DNA of 64,000 nt, from the NCBI RefSeq assembly GCF_039954625.1, contig NZ_CP157199.1, positions 2,604,001 through 2,668,000 on the forward strand, read 5' to 3'. The translations under genes and the position numbers were made by a program. Position 1 is the stretch's first letter. Every line of letters begins with the position of its first letter. The notes below the pieces were generated by a model, which was not told the origin of the DNA, did not search any database, and saw only the letters and a program-made list of their open reading frames with translations. Origin of the DNA: Pontimicrobium sp. SW4. Lineage in GTDB: Bacteria; Bacteroidota; Bacteroidia; Flavobacteriales; Flavobacteriaceae. Below, piece after piece: positions 17,937-27,443 of the stretch.

Positions 17937-18875
17937 TTATTTAACGTTTTCTAATATGTTCTTCAATACTACTTGAGCAGCAAATGTCCTGTTATTAGCT
18001 TGTTGAATGACTACTGATTGCTCACTATCTAACACAGCATCCTCAACCACAACATTACGCCTTACAGGCAAACAATGCATAAATTTTGCATTCCCTAATT
18101 TTTCTTTTGTCATCATCCAATTAGACTCTTGCGACAAGATTTTTCCATAGTCAGAATAACTACTCCAATTTTTTACATAAACAAAATCAGCATCCTTTAA
18201 AGCATCTACTTGATTATAATTAATTGGAATATCCTTGGTTATTTTAGCATTTAACTCATAACCTTTTGGATGTGTTATACTAAAATCTACATCCAACTCC
18301 TGCATCATGGTTACAAATGAATTCGCAACTGCTTGCGGTAATGCTTTTGGGTGAGGTGCCCACGACAATACTACCTTTGGTTTTTGCTTTGTCTTTAACT
18401 CTTCAATGGTTATAGCATCTGTTAATGCTTGCAATGGATGCGCTGTTGCACTTTCCATATTTACAATAGGCACAGAAGCGTATTTTTTAAAATTATTGAG
18501 TATATACTCCGTTTCGTCCTTAGCCTTATCTTTTAAACTTGGAAATGCTCTAATTGCAATAATATTGGCATATTGTGAAATTACCTGAGCAACTTCTTTA
18601 ACATGTTCGGCAGTATTTAAATTCATAATACTCCCGTCTTCGTATTCTAAATTCCAAGCATCATTGACATTTAAAATCATGACCTCCATACCTAAGTTTT
18701 TTGCTGCCTTTTCGGTACTTAGTCGCGTTCTTAAGCTAGAATTAAAAAATAGCATAACCAATGTTTTATGCTTTCCTAAATTTTCAAATTGAAATGGGTT
18801 TTGCTTTAATTGAATTGCTTCCTGAATAATTTTGGGAACATTTTCAATATCATCTATGTTTATATATTTTTTCAT
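17937..18875 (-). CDS. argF': N-succinyl/acetyl-ornithine carbamoyltransferase
   Basis: This 312-residue transcarbamylase shows FFNSSLRTRLS (carbamoyl-phosphate loop), SWAPHPKALPQAV and FMHCLPVRRN. These are hallmarks of the acyl-ornithine branch rather than classical OTCase. In the characterised Bacteroides fragilis enzyme a proline near residue 90 gives succinyl specificity, and in the Xanthomonas enzyme a glutamate there gives acetyl specificity. Here the aligned residue (Ala89 in NLNTAEH) is alanine. From memory, replacing the glutamate with small residues shifts specificity to succinyl, so succinyl-ornithine is the more likely substrate. It lies between two palindromic repeats within the arginine cluster. 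Confidence 0.9.
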   Translation of the reverse strand: MKKYINIDDIENVPKIIQEAIQLKQNPFQFENLGKHKTLVMLFFNSSLRTRLSTEKAAKNLGMEVMILNVNDAWNLEYEDGSIMNLNTAEHVKEVAQVISQYANIIAIRAFPSLKDKAKDETEYILNNFKKYASVPIVNMESATAHPLQALTDAITIEELKTKQKPKVVLSWAPHPKALPQAVANSFVTMMQELDVDFSITHPKGYELNAKITKDIPINYNQVDALKDADFVYVKNWSSYSDYGKILSQESNWMMTKEKLGNAKFMHCLPVRRNVVVEDAVLDSEQSVVIQQANNRTFAAQVVLKNILENVK

Positions 18876-18890
18876 TTTTTTAATTTTTAC

Positions 18891-18961
18891 GTCAAGCTGA
18901 ACTTGTTTCAGCTTCTCATTAGTATATTTTTATGCGATTCTGAAATGAATTCAGAATGACG
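18891..18961. repeat. Palindromic repeat, copy 2 (GTCAAGCTGAACTTG type)
   Basis: This shares the first 29 bases (GTCAAGCTGAACTTGTTTCA and onward to CTCATTA) with copy 1, then has GATTCTGAAATGAATTCAGA ATGACG as a more complete second palindrome. It lies between argD and argF'. Confidence 0.8.
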
Positions 18962-18964
18962 CTA

Positions 18965-20098
18965 TTAACTACTTAGTAACCTACTCCTTAATGCATCAAA
19001 AAATAGATCTATATGTTCTTTTTGAATTGTTAAAGGTGGTAGAATTCTTAATAAATTAGGATTCTTTGAACTTCCAGTGAATATATGATGCCTATGTATC
19101 AATGTTTTTCGTAATTCTGCTATTGGGAAATCGAATTCCAATCCTAACATTAACCCTCTTCCTTTTATGTTTTTTATTTGTAAAATTCCTCCTGCTTTCT
19201 CAATGAAATATTTAGAAATTTCTTTTACATGCTGCATTACATTCTCTTTCTTCAACACATCCAAAACAGCTATTGATGCTACACATGCCAAATGATTTCC
19301 TCCAAAGGTTGTTCCTAATAATCCAAATGATGCTTTAATATCTGGGTGAATTAATATGCCTCCGATAGGGAATCCATTACCCATGCCTTTCGCCATCGAA
19401 ATAATATCTGGCACAATATCATGTTTTTGAAAAGCAAAGAAATCACCTGTTCTTCCAAATCCACATTGGATTTCATCTGCAATTAAAAGTGCCCCATGAA
19501 GTTTACACAATTTGCTAATGCCTTGATAAAACGCTGTAGTAACCTCATCCAATCCTCCAATTCCTTGAATAGTTTCAATAATTACAGCACAAACATCTCC
19601 TGTTTTCAATACGTCACTTAACCCTTCTAAATCTCCCAATTCTAAAAATGCTACTTCTTGTTGAGCATTTATTGGTGCAATTATTTTAGGATTGTCGGTT
19701 GCGGCCACAGCTGCAGAAGTACGACCATGAAAAGAGTTTTTAAAGGACACAATTTTCTTATTTCCAGTATGAAAAGATGCTAACTTAAGAGCATTTTCAT
19801 TAGCTTCTGCTCCAGAATTACATAAGAATAATTGATAACTCTCACAGCCTGATAACTTCCCTAATTTATCCGCTAATTCAATTTGCAAAGGGTTTTGAAT
19901 AGAATTACTATAGAACCCTAATTTGCCGACTTGGTCGCTTATACGCTTTACATATTCTGGATGCGAATGACCAATTGAAATTACAGCATGACCTCCATAT
20001 AAATCGAGATATTTAGTGTTGTTTTCATCATACACATAAACACCTTTTGCAGTTACAGGAGTGATGTTAAACAAAGGATATACGTCGAATAATTTCAT
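18965..20098 (-). CDS. argD: Acyl-ornithine aminotransferase
   Basis: This is a 377-residue class III PLP aminotransferase that converts the acyl-glutamate semialdehyde to acyl-ornithine. It shows CNSGAEANENALKLA, LIADEIQCGFGRTG (PLP-ring Asp) and SMAKGMGNGFPIGG with the Schiff-base lysine. The length is typical of ArgD. Its start codon overlaps the proC stop by 4 bases, indicating coupled translation. Confidence 0.92.
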   Translation of the reverse strand: MKLFDVYPLFNITPVTAKGVYVYDENNTKYLDLYGGHAVISIGHSHPEYVKRISDQVGKLGFYSNSIQNPLQIELADKLGKLSGCESYQLFLCNSGAEANENALKLASFHTGNKKIVSFKNSFHGRTSAAVAATDNPKIIAPINAQQEVAFLELGDLEGLSDVLKTGDVCAVIIETIQGIGGLDEVTTAFYQGISKLCKLHGALLIADEIQCGFGRTGDFFAFQKHDIVPDIISMAKGMGNGFPIGGILIHPDIKASFGLLGTTFGGNHLACVASIAVLDVLKKENVMQHVKEISKYFIEKAGGILQIKNIKGRGLMLGLEFDFPIAELRKTLIHRHHIFTGSSKNPNLLRILPPLTIQKEHIDLFFDALRSRLLSS

Positions 20099-20895
20099 AA
20101 TTGCTCTGTTTTAATACTATTAATTTTCTTATAAGAAGACACCATCCCTTGAATTAAAGAAGAGCTTAATCCTTTATGTTCCATTTCGTTCAAACCTTCT
20201 ATCGTACACCCTTTCGGCGTGGTTACTTTATCTATTTCCTGTTCTGGATGATTGCCTGTATTAATTAATAAACTTGCAGCTCCTTCACAAGTATGCATAG
20301 CTAATGCCTGTGCTTCTTTAGCATCAAAACCTAGTTGAATTGCTGCTTGCGTTGTTGCTCTAATCAATCGCATCCAAAATGCAATTCCGCTAGCACAAAC
20401 TACAGTTGCAGCTTGCATTTGACTTTCAGGAATCGTTAATGAAGTTCCTAACCTGTTAAAAATAGCCTCTGCAATTTTTACTCTTAAACTTCCTTTTTCA
20501 TTACTACACAAACAGGTCATAGACTTCCCAACTGCAATAGCTGTATTTGGCATTGCTCTAATTAGAAATTTATCTGCTCCAACAATGCTTTCCATTTTTT
20601 CAATGGAAAACCCAGTAATGGTCGAAATCAACACATGATTTTCATGAAGCAATGGTTTTATATCGATTAAGATATTCTCCATATGTGCTGGTTGAACAGC
20701 AAAAATTATGATGTCTGAGTTTTTAACCGCTTCGGTATTATCCACCGTTAGAAATACATTTTTATAACCTTCAAACTCTTTTATGCTATCTAAATCCCTC
20801 TTTGTTAAATAGAGTGATGTAATGGCATTTGTTGTTATCAATCCTTTTGCGATTGACTTTCCTAAATTTCCTGTTCCTATGATTGCTATTTTCAT
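20095..20895 (-). CDS. proC: Pyrroline-5-carboxylate reductase
   Basis: This 266-residue enzyme reduces pyrroline-5-carboxylate to proline. It has an N-terminal Rossmann motif (IGTGNLGKSIAKGL), FAVQPAHMENIL, and the C-terminal signature region with VTTPKGCTIEGL. A proline gene inside the arginine cluster links two glutamate-derived pathways. In flavobacteria this neighbourhood seems usual. It overlaps argD by 4 bases. Confidence 0.9.
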   Translation of the reverse strand: MKIAIIGTGNLGKSIAKGLITTNAITSLYLTKRDLDSIKEFEGYKNVFLTVDNTEAVKNSDIIIFAVQPAHMENILIDIKPLLHENHVLISTITGFSIEKMESIVGADKFLIRAMPNTAIAVGKSMTCLCSNEKGSLRVKIAEAIFNRLGTSLTIPESQMQAATVVCASGIAFWMRLIRATTQAAIQLGFDAKEAQALAMHTCEGAASLLINTGNHPEQEIDKVTTPKGCTIEGLNEMEHKGLSSSLIQGMVSSYKKINSIKTEQL

Positions 20896-20903
20896 ATTTA
20901 TTG

Positions 20904-20974
20904 ACCGCGAAAGCGGTTATCTTTTTAATTAAACTTTTTTCTAACTAAGACCTTTCGACTGCGCTCAAGGTGAT
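20904..20974. repeat. Palindromic and partial repeat between proC and argC
   Basis: ACCGC and GCGGT close on a GAAA loop (20904-20917), followed by AGACCTTTCGACTGCGCTCA AGGTGA, half of a common CCTTCGACTGCGCTCAGGGTGA-type repeat. The 85-base gap has no other content. Confidence 0.55.
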
Positions 20975-20980
20975 AGCATG

Positions 20981-21958
20981 TTAAAAAAAGTTGGCTTTAA
21001 GCTGTAATCCTTCAACTTCTTCAAAACCATACATTAAATTCATGTTTTGAATGGCTTGACCTGAAGCGCCTTTTAATAGATTATCTATTATGCTTGTAAT
21101 TAATAATTTGTTATTGTGTTTGTGTAAATGCAATAAACATTTATTTGTATTTACAACTTGCTTCAAATGCACCTCTTCATTAGACACAAAAGTGAAAGCT
21201 GCATCTTTATAGTAGTCATTATAAAGTTTTTTAGCGTCTTCTAAACTACCTTGAAATTTTGTGTACACTGTGGCGAAAATTCCTCTAGAAAAATTCCCTC
21301 TATTGGGCATAAAATTAATTTCAGAATTAAAATCATTTTGTATTTGCTTAACTGTTTGATTTATTTCTCCTAAATGCTGATGCGTAAACGCTTTGTAATG
21401 CGAGAAGTTATTGTCTCTCCATGTAAAATGCGTTGTTTTGGACAAGGACGTTCCAGCTCCTGTTGCTCCTGTAGTTGCATTAATATGAACATCATCATTT
21501 AACAAACTTTTATCCGCTAATGGTAAAATCGCCAATTGCAAGGCCGTTGCAAAACAACCTGGATTTGCTATATAATTCGCAGATTTAATCTTCTCTTTTT
21601 GTAATTCTGGTAAGCCATATACAAAGGTTTTGCCTTGAAAGACCTTGTCCTTTTCTAATCTGAAATCGTTACTCAAATCGATCATCTTTGTTTTAGCCGA
21701 AAAGCTATTCTTTTCTAAAAAAGCTTTTGAATTTCCATGTCCTAAACATAAAAACAAGACATCGATACTTGAATTAATTGAATCTGTGAAATTCATATCT
21801 ATGGAACCCACTAAATCTTGATGGATGCTACTAATTTTATTTCCTGCATTTGATGTGCTGTACACAAAATTGATTTCTGCTTTTGGATGATGCATCAACA
21901 ATCTTATTAATTCTCCAGCTGTATAACCAGCTCCTCCTATGATTCCTACTTGTAGCAT
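20981..21958 (-). CDS. argC: N-acyl-gamma-glutamyl-phosphate reductase
   Basis: This 325-residue NADPH-dependent reductase acts on the acyl-glutamyl phosphate made by ArgB. The N-terminal GIIGGAGYTAGELIRLL is the dinucleotide-binding loop, and NPGCFATALQLAILPL holds the catalytic cysteine (the family signature GCYAT is here GCFAT). FMPNRGNFSRG is the substrate-side segment. The length is normal. It starts 2 bases after the argG stop, so it is tightly co-transcribed. Confidence 0.94.
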   Translation of the reverse strand: MLQVGIIGGAGYTAGELIRLLMHHPKAEINFVYSTSNAGNKISSIHQDLVGSIDMNFTDSINSSIDVLFLCLGHGNSKAFLEKNSFSAKTKMIDLSNDFRLEKDKVFQGKTFVYGLPELQKEKIKSANYIANPGCFATALQLAILPLADKSLLNDDVHINATTGATGAGTSLSKTTHFTWRDNNFSHYKAFTHQHLGEINQTVKQIQNDFNSEINFMPNRGNFSRGIFATVYTKFQGSLEDAKKLYNDYYKDAAFTFVSNEEVHLKQVVNTNKCLLHLHKHNNKLLITSIIDNLLKGASGQAIQNMNLMYGFEEVEGLQLKANFF

Positions 21959-21960
21959 AA

Positions 21961-23139
21961 CTAATTATTTACTTGTTGATATATTTTGTTTTGATTTCCA
22001 AGAATCTTAATGAATCCTTTTGCTTCTTCATCGGTCCAACCTTTGTTCATTTCGCCATAACTTCCATACTTTGCATTCATTAAATCATGTTTGGAAATTA
22101 TTCCATCTAAAGAAAAATGATACGGTTTTAAGCTTACAATAACGTCTCCAGAAACTTGCTCCTGACCACTCTGTAAAAAGGCTTCCATGTCTCTCATTAC
22201 AGGATCCAAATATTGACCTTCATGCAAATGCATTCCATAAAAACTTGCTAAATACTCTTTGTGTTGTAACTGCCATTTAGTAAGTGTGTGCTTCTCTAAT
22301 AAATGATGTGCCTTTATAATGATTAAAGCAGCAGCAGCTTCAAAACCCACTCTCCCTTTTATACCAACAATAGTATCGCCTACATGAATATCTCTACCTA
22401 TTGCATATACTGAAGCTAGATTATTCAACACTTCAATATTAACCTCAGGATTGTTTTCTATTCCATTAACAGCAACCAATTCGCCTTTTAAAAAAGTTAA
22501 TGTCACTTTTTCTTCTTCAGTATGTTCTAATTGTGAAGGATACGCTTCACTTGGCAACGGTTTTTCTGAAGTTAAAGTCTCCTCGCCTCCAACGCTTGTT
22601 CCCCAAAGGCCTTTGTTAATAGAATATTTTGCCTTATCCCAAGACATGTCAATACCATTACTTTTTAGGTATTCAATCTCTTCTTGTCTTGATAGTTTTT
22701 GATCTCTAATTGGTGTAATAATTTGAATATGTGGTGCTAAAATTTGAAAAATCATATCGAACCTCACTTGGTCATTTCCTGCGCCTGTACTTCCATGTGC
22801 AATATATTTTGCGTCTATACTTTTTGCGTATTCAACAATTTCGATAGCTTGAATAATTCTTTCGGCACTGACAGATAAAGGATAGGTATTGTTTTTAAGT
22901 ACATTTCCAAAGATTAAATACTTTACTACTTTTTGATAGAATGTCCCAACCGCATCAATGTTTTTATACGTAGATACTCCCATTTTATAAGCATTTGTCT
23001 CAATGGTATTTATCTCTTCTTGCGTAAATCCGCCAGTATTAACACTCACTGCATGCACGTCATATCCTTTTTTTGATAAACTAACGGCACAATAAGACGT
23101 ATCTAAACCTCCACTATATGCTATGACTAATTTTTTCAT
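21961..23139 (-). CDS. argG: Argininosuccinate synthase
   Basis: This 392-residue enzyme ligates citrulline and aspartate using ATP. The N-terminal AYSGGLDTSYCAVSL is the ATP pyrophosphatase (PP-loop) motif, and HGSTGAGNDQVRFDM is the second family signature. In the succinylated pathway, citrulline is freed by the ArgE-like enzyme first. The start overlaps the stop of the upstream GNAT gene by 4 bases. Confidence 0.95.
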   Translation of the reverse strand: MKKLVIAYSGGLDTSYCAVSLSKKGYDVHAVSVNTGGFTQEEINTIETNAYKMGVSTYKNIDAVGTFYQKVVKYLIFGNVLKNNTYPLSVSAERIIQAIEIVEYAKSIDAKYIAHGSTGAGNDQVRFDMIFQILAPHIQIITPIRDQKLSRQEEIEYLKSNGIDMSWDKAKYSINKGLWGTSVGGEETLTSEKPLPSEAYPSQLEHTEEEKVTLTFLKGELVAVNGIENNPEVNIEVLNNLASVYAIGRDIHVGDTIVGIKGRVGFEAAAALIIIKAHHLLEKHTLTKWQLQHKEYLASFYGMHLHEGQYLDPVMRDMEAFLQSGQEQVSGDVIVSLKPYHFSLDGIISKHDLMNAKYGSYGEMNKGWTDEEAKGFIKILGNQNKIYQQVNN

Positions 23140-23753
23140 TTTTTATTATTTTTTAAAAACATTGCTTGTTTGATAAGCTTTAATCTTTGAAACACCTTTG
23201 GCTTGATTTGCTTATTATTCTCTGTTTTTGATTTAACTGAATCGTACAACATTCCAGTGCACAAACACATTTTTTGTTCTGTCCGCTGTAATACATCGTA
23301 GTTTTTACATGTTTGACAACCGTTCCAGAAAGATTGATCGTTTGTCAACTCTGAGAAAGTGACTGGTTTATAACCTAAATCGCTATTCATTTTCATAACC
23401 GCTAATCCAGTAGTAATACTAAATACTTTAGCTTCGGGAAATTTAGTTCTAGAGTGCTCAAAAACTTTCTGTTTTATTTGTTTTGCTAGTCCCTTATTCC
23501 TAAAATCCGGGTGTACTATTAAGCCCGAATTAGCAACAAATTTTCCATGACTCCACACTTCGATGTAACAAAAGCCTGCAAATTTATTTCCATCTAAAGC
23601 TATAACAGCATTCCCATTTTCCATTTTGGTAATAATATATTCTGGCTTGCGTTTCGCAATACCAGTTCCTCTAACTTGTGCAGCTTCTGCGATAGTTTCG
23701 CAAATAATTTCTGCATAAATACTATGTGATTTATCCGCAATAATGATTTCCAT
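23136..23753 (-). CDS. GNAT acyltransferase heading the arginine cluster, with C-terminal cysteine motif
   Basis: This 205-residue protein begins with a GNAT fold. Residues from about 90 show GLIVHPDFRNKGLAKQIK, the acyl-CoA binding R-x-x-G-x-A motif. It is unusual in its C-terminal extension with NGCQTCKNYD and QKMCLCTGM, a C-x2-C and C-x-C pair that could bind a metal. As the first gene of the arg cluster, overlapping argG by 4 bases, and with no ArgA or ArgJ seen, it is the best candidate for the glutamate N-acyltransferase (acetyl- or succinyl-) that starts the pathway. That role is inference from context. The GNAT fold is clear. Confidence 0.8.
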   Translation of the reverse strand: MEIIIADKSHSIYAEIICETIAEAAQVRGTGIAKRKPEYIITKMENGNAVIALDGNKFAGFCYIEVWSHGKFVANSGLIVHPDFRNKGLAKQIKQKVFEHSRTKFPEAKVFSITTGLAVMKMNSDLGYKPVTFSELTNDQSFWNGCQTCKNYDVLQRTEQKMCLCTGMLYDSVKSKTENNKQIKPKVFQRLKLIKQAMFLKNNKK

Positions 23754-23805
23754 TATTATCTTGATTTTGAATTAAACTCTTTAGAAAAATATGATTTTGA
23801 GAAGC

Positions 23806-24015
23806 AGAACTGGACTCACCTTAGTTCTAAAACATAAAACACCCTTACGGGCGACGAGGGAAAAATCGGCGTACAGGAACCTTGTTATCTAAAGAGATAA
23901 CTAAATTTTGAAAAAATGATATTAAAATGGTTTTGTACAAGGTGAAAAAAATAAAATTACGTATTGGATTATTGCTAAATAGAAGAATTAGCGACGTCGA
24001 TTGCGCAAGCGCAAT
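23806..24015 (-). promoter_or_regulatory. Hairpin-rich leader upstream of the arginine cluster
   Basis: The 373-base gap before the cluster has no credible gene but four hairpins: AGAACT/AGTTCT (23806-23828), CGCCC-GTAA-GGGTG with a GNRA tetraloop on the minus strand (23840-23853), GTTATCT-AAAG-AGATAAC (23884-23901, plus-strand sense), and the perfect palindrome ATTGCGCAAGCGCAAT (24000-24015). Most of the sequence around them is AT-rich, so the GC-rich stems stand out. It may be a structured 5' leader or hold operator sites. I do not recognise a known riboswitch class. Confidence 0.4.
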
Positions 24016-24126
24016 ATGGGTGAATTTGTACGTATTTTATTGTATGATATTTTCATTGGTGTAAATCTAAGAATTATTTTTATACAACAACTATTTTATC
24101 AATTTTTTTAATAATTTATTAAAAAA

Positions 24127-25389
24127 CTACACCAAAAACTGAAATAAATCTGGTTTATCGTTTAGATAATCTCCATAAAAATTATGCAATTTCATCTTAG
24201 TAATCAATGGCTTTAAATCGGATGGTGATTTTAACTCTAACCCTACAACTGCAACATCATTCTCACGATTTGCCTTTTTTGTATACTCAAAATGAGTAAT
24301 ATCATCATTTGGGCCTAAAATTTCAGCCACAAACTCTCTTAAAGCTCCTGGTCGTTGTGGAAACTTAATAATAAAATAGTGTTTTAAACTCGCATATAAT
24401 AATGCGCGTTCTTTTATTTCGGGAGTTCTTGTAATATCATTATTACTACCACTAACTAGGCAAACCACATTTTTACCTTTAATCTCATCAGCATAAAAAT
24501 CTAATGCTGCAATACTTAATGCGCCTGCTGGTTCAACAACTACAGCATCTTTATTATATAATTCTAGTATTGTTTGACATACTTTGCCTTCAGGAACAGT
24601 AATCATATCGTCTAAAGTATCTTTACAAATAGCAAAGGTTTTATCGCCAACGCTTCTTACTGCAGCACCATCAACAAAGTTTTCAATATTTTTAAGCTTT
24701 ATAACGCGTCCTTTTTGTATGGATGTTAGCATGGACGGAGCTCCTTCTGGTTCTACTCCAATTATTTTAGTTTTAGGAGATAGTAACTTAAACACAGTAG
24801 ATAAGCCTGAAGCTAATCCACCACCTCCTACAGGAATAAAAACATAATCAATAGGTTTACTACTTTGGTTGATTATTTCTAATCCTACAGTCGCTTGACC
24901 TTCTATTACTTTTTCATCATTAAAAGGATGAATAAACGTTTTATTTAAACGCTCGCACTCTACCAATGCTTCATGATAAGAATCATCAAAAGTATCACCT
25001 ACCAATACTATATCTATAAATTCTTCACCAAACATTTTTACCTGCTCCACCTTTTGATTAGGTGTTGGAGCAGGCATATAAATAGTTCCTTTTGTTTGTA
25101 ATAATTTACATGATAATGCCACACCTTGTGCATGATTTCCTGCACTTGCACATATTACTCCGTTTTCAATTTCACTTTCGCTTAAAGAAGCCATTTTATT
25201 ATAAGCACCTCTAATTTTATACGAACGTACTTGTTGCAAGTCTTCTCTCTTGAATAATACATCACAGTCAAATTGTCTTGAATATCTTGTATTATAAGTT
25301 AAAGGCGTTATAGACACAACATCTTTTAACTTGTTTGCTGCTGTTTCTACTGCCTTTATACTTGGGAAATATGTTGTTGTGGTTTTCAT
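24127..25389 (-). CDS. ilvA: Threonine deaminase
   Basis: This is a 420-residue fold-type II PLP enzyme making 2-oxobutyrate for isoleucine. KREDLQQVRSYKIRGAYNKM holds the Schiff-base lysine, and VGGGGLASGLSTV the phosphate loop. The C-terminal 80 residues (PQRPGALREFVAEILGPND) form one ACT-like regulatory domain rather than the two of the long E. coli enzyme, so feedback may differ. It is the last gene of the ilv operon, with its start 9 bases after the ilvC stop. Confidence 0.93.
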   Translation of the reverse strand: MKTTTTYFPSIKAVETAANKLKDVVSITPLTYNTRYSRQFDCDVLFKREDLQQVRSYKIRGAYNKMASLSESEIENGVICASAGNHAQGVALSCKLLQTKGTIYMPAPTPNQKVEQVKMFGEEFIDIVLVGDTFDDSYHEALVECERLNKTFIHPFNDEKVIEGQATVGLEIINQSSKPIDYVFIPVGGGGLASGLSTVFKLLSPKTKIIGVEPEGAPSMLTSIQKGRVIKLKNIENFVDGAAVRSVGDKTFAICKDTLDDMITVPEGKVCQTILELYNKDAVVVEPAGALSIAALDFYADEIKGKNVVCLVSGSNNDITRTPEIKERALLYASLKHYFIIKFPQRPGALREFVAEILGPNDDITHFEYTKKANRENDVAVVGLELKSPSDLKPLITKMKLHNFYGDYLNDKPDLFQFLV

Positions 25390-25398
25390 ACTTATTAA

Positions 25399-26898
25399 TT
25401 AAGCTAAGACTGGATTTTTTTGAGTTTCGGTTTTTATAACCTTCATATCAGTCATAGCAGTACGCAGTGTTTTTCCAATAGATTCAATTGGATGGTTTCT
25501 AATGTTATTATTAACCTCAATTAATTCAGCATTATCAACAGCATTTGTTGTTGAAAAAGATTTCCCAATAACATCTGTTTTAATAGATTTCATAAAATCT
25601 ACTAACATTGGTTTTGCAGCATGGTCAAACAAATAACATCCGTATTCAGCTGTATCTGAAATAATGCGATTCATTTCAAATAATTTTTTTCTAGCTACTG
25701 TATTTGCAATTAGCGGCAACTCATGTAATGACTCATAATAAGCTGACTCTTCTATAATTCCAGAATTCACCATAGTTTCAAAAGCTAATTCTACTCCTGC
25801 TCTTACAAAGGCAACCATTAGCACACCATGGTCGAAATATTCTTGCTCTGATATGTGCTCAGATGTTGCTTCTGTTTTTTCAAAAGCAGTTTCTCCTGTT
25901 GCAGCTCTCCATTTTAATAAATTTACATCGTCATTTGCCCAATCTTCCATCATAGTTTGAGAGAAATACCCAGACATGATATCGTCCATATGCTTCTCAA
26001 ACAATGGTTTCATAATTGTTTTAAGCTCTTCTGATAATTGGTATGCTTTAATTTTAGCAGGATTAGATAGACGATCCATCATATTTGTAATACCGCCATG
26101 TTTTAAGGCCTCAGTAATAGTTTCCCAACCATACTGAATTAATTTTGACGCATAATTAGGATTAATTCCTTCTTCTACCATTTTATCAAAAGATAAGATG
26201 GAAGCTGTTTGTAACACGCCACATAAAATAGTTTGCTCACCCATTAAATCACTCTTTACCTCAGCAACAAACGACGATTCTAATACACCTGCTTTATGTC
26301 CTCCTGTTGCAGCAGCATACGCTTTTGCTTGCTCCCAACCTTTTCCTTCTGGGTCATTTTCAGGATGCACAGCTGTTAATGTTGGTACTCCAAAGCCTCT
26401 TAAATACTCTTCTCTGACTTCGGTTCCAGGACACTTTGGTGCTACCATAATTACGGTAAGGTCTTTACGAATTTGCTTCCCCTCTTCAACAATATTAAAA
26501 CCATGTGAATACGACAATGTCGCACCTTGTTTCATCATTGGCATTACTGTATCCACAACATTTGAGTGTTGTTTATCTGGTGTTAAGTTTAAAACCAAAT
26601 CTGCATTTGGTATTAACTCTTCATAAGTCCCAACAGTAAATCCATTAGAACTAGCATTTTTAAAAGACTGACGCTCTTCTTTAATAGCTTGTTCACGCAG
26701 TGCGTATGAAATATCTAAACCAGAATCTCTCATATTCAATCCTTGGTTTAATCCTTGTGCTCCACAACCTACTATTACTATTTTTTTCCCTTTTAAAACT
26801 TCAACTCCGTTCTCAAATTCTGAAGATTCCATAAATCTACACTTAGACAATTGATCTAGTTTTTGACCTAACGATAGTGTATTAAAATAATTTGCCAT
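25399..26898 (-). CDS. ilvC: Ketol-acid reductoisomerase, long (class II) form
   Basis: This 499-residue enzyme isomerises and reduces acetolactate. The NADPH-binding loop is [20 protein letters not shown], followed by [10 protein letters not shown]. Catalytic-domain segments are [18 protein letters not shown] and [12 protein letters not shown], the latter with metal-binding Asp and Glu. The length and a duplicated knotted C-terminal domain place it with the long enzymes like that of E. coli rather than the roughly 330-residue class I. It sits between ilvH and ilvA in the operon. Confidence 0.95.
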   Translation of the reverse strand: MANYFNTLSLGQKLDQLSKCRFMESSEFENGVEVLKGKKIVIVGCGAQGLNQGLNMRDSGLDISYALREQAIKEERQSFKNASSNGFTVGTYEELIPNADLVLNLTPDKQHSNVVDTVMPMMKQGATLSYSHGFNIVEEGKQIRKDLTVIMVAPKCPGTEVREEYLRGFGVPTLTAVHPENDPEGKGWEQAKAYAAATGGHKAGVLESSFVAEVKSDLMGEQTILCGVLQTASILSFDKMVEEGINPNYASKLIQYGWETITEALKHGGITNMMDRLSNPAKIKAYQLSEELKTIMKPLFEKHMDDIMSGYFSQTMMEDWANDDVNLLKWRAATGETAFEKTEATSEHISEQEYFDHGVLMVAFVRAGVELAFETMVNSGIIEESAYYESLHELPLIANTVARKKLFEMNRIISDTAEYGCYLFDHAAKPMLVDFMKSIKTDVIGKSFSTTNAVDNAELIEVNNNIRNHPIESIGKTLRTAMTDMKVIKTETQKNPVLA

Positions 26899-26910
26899 TG
26901 TTTTTTGTTT

Positions 26911-27441
26911 TTATTGATTAAATGCCTTTAGCATTTGTGATATTTGCATTGGTTCTTTAGTGACTGCTATACGTCCTGAACGTGTAAACTGTAAAATTCC
27001 GAAAACACTTAACTCTCTATGTAAAAGCTCTATCTCATGTCTTCTACCTGACTTTTCAAGTACAAAAAAATCTCTATTTACAGTGACAATTTGAGCATTA
27101 CTCTCCTTAATTATATTCTGAATTTCACGCTCTTCAAACAGTAAGTCAGACTTAATTTTAAACATTGCCGATTCCTGATAAATGGTTTCTTCATCAGTAT
27201 GATAATAGGCTTTTATAACCTCTATTTGTTTTTCAATTTGACCAATAATTTTTTTAATTTGATCTTCGGTCATTTCTACAACTATTGTAAAACGAGAAAC
27301 ACCTTCAATTTCAGATACTGAAATGTTTAAACTTTCAATATTTATACGTCTTCTTTGAAAAATTGCCGAAACACGATTTAACAATCCAATATTATTTTCG
27401 GTATATATAGAGATTGTATATGTTTTATTTTCTATATCCAT
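26911..27441 (-). CDS. ilvH: Acetolactate synthase small (regulatory) subunit
   Basis: This 176-residue subunit has an N-terminal ACT domain (YTISIYTENNIGLLNRVSAI, then FQRRRINIESL), where valine binds in homologues. A second ALS_ss_C-type domain follows (FKIKSDLLFEEREIQ to ITRS-like GRIAVTKEP). It should make the IlvB enzyme valine-sensitive. It is 2 bases from ilvB, so the subunits are co-translated. Confidence 0.92.
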   Translation of the reverse strand: MDIENKTYTISIYTENNIGLLNRVSAIFQRRRINIESLNISVSEIEGVSRFTIVVEMTEDQIKKIIGQIEKQIEVIKAYYHTDEETIYQESAMFKIKSDLLFEEREIQNIIKESNAQIVTVNRDFFVLEKSGRRHEIELLHRELSVFGILQFTRSGRIAVTKEPMQISQMLKAFNQ

Positions 27442-27443
27442 AA

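Noticed and set aside
15944..18961. Possible CRISPR array
   Set aside because: The repeats are isolated palindromes between genes, not evenly spaced direct repeats with spacers, and no cas gene is in view.
26198..26626. 142-codon frame opposite ilvC
   Set aside because: It lies wholly antisense to a firmly identified gene and has no recognisable features.
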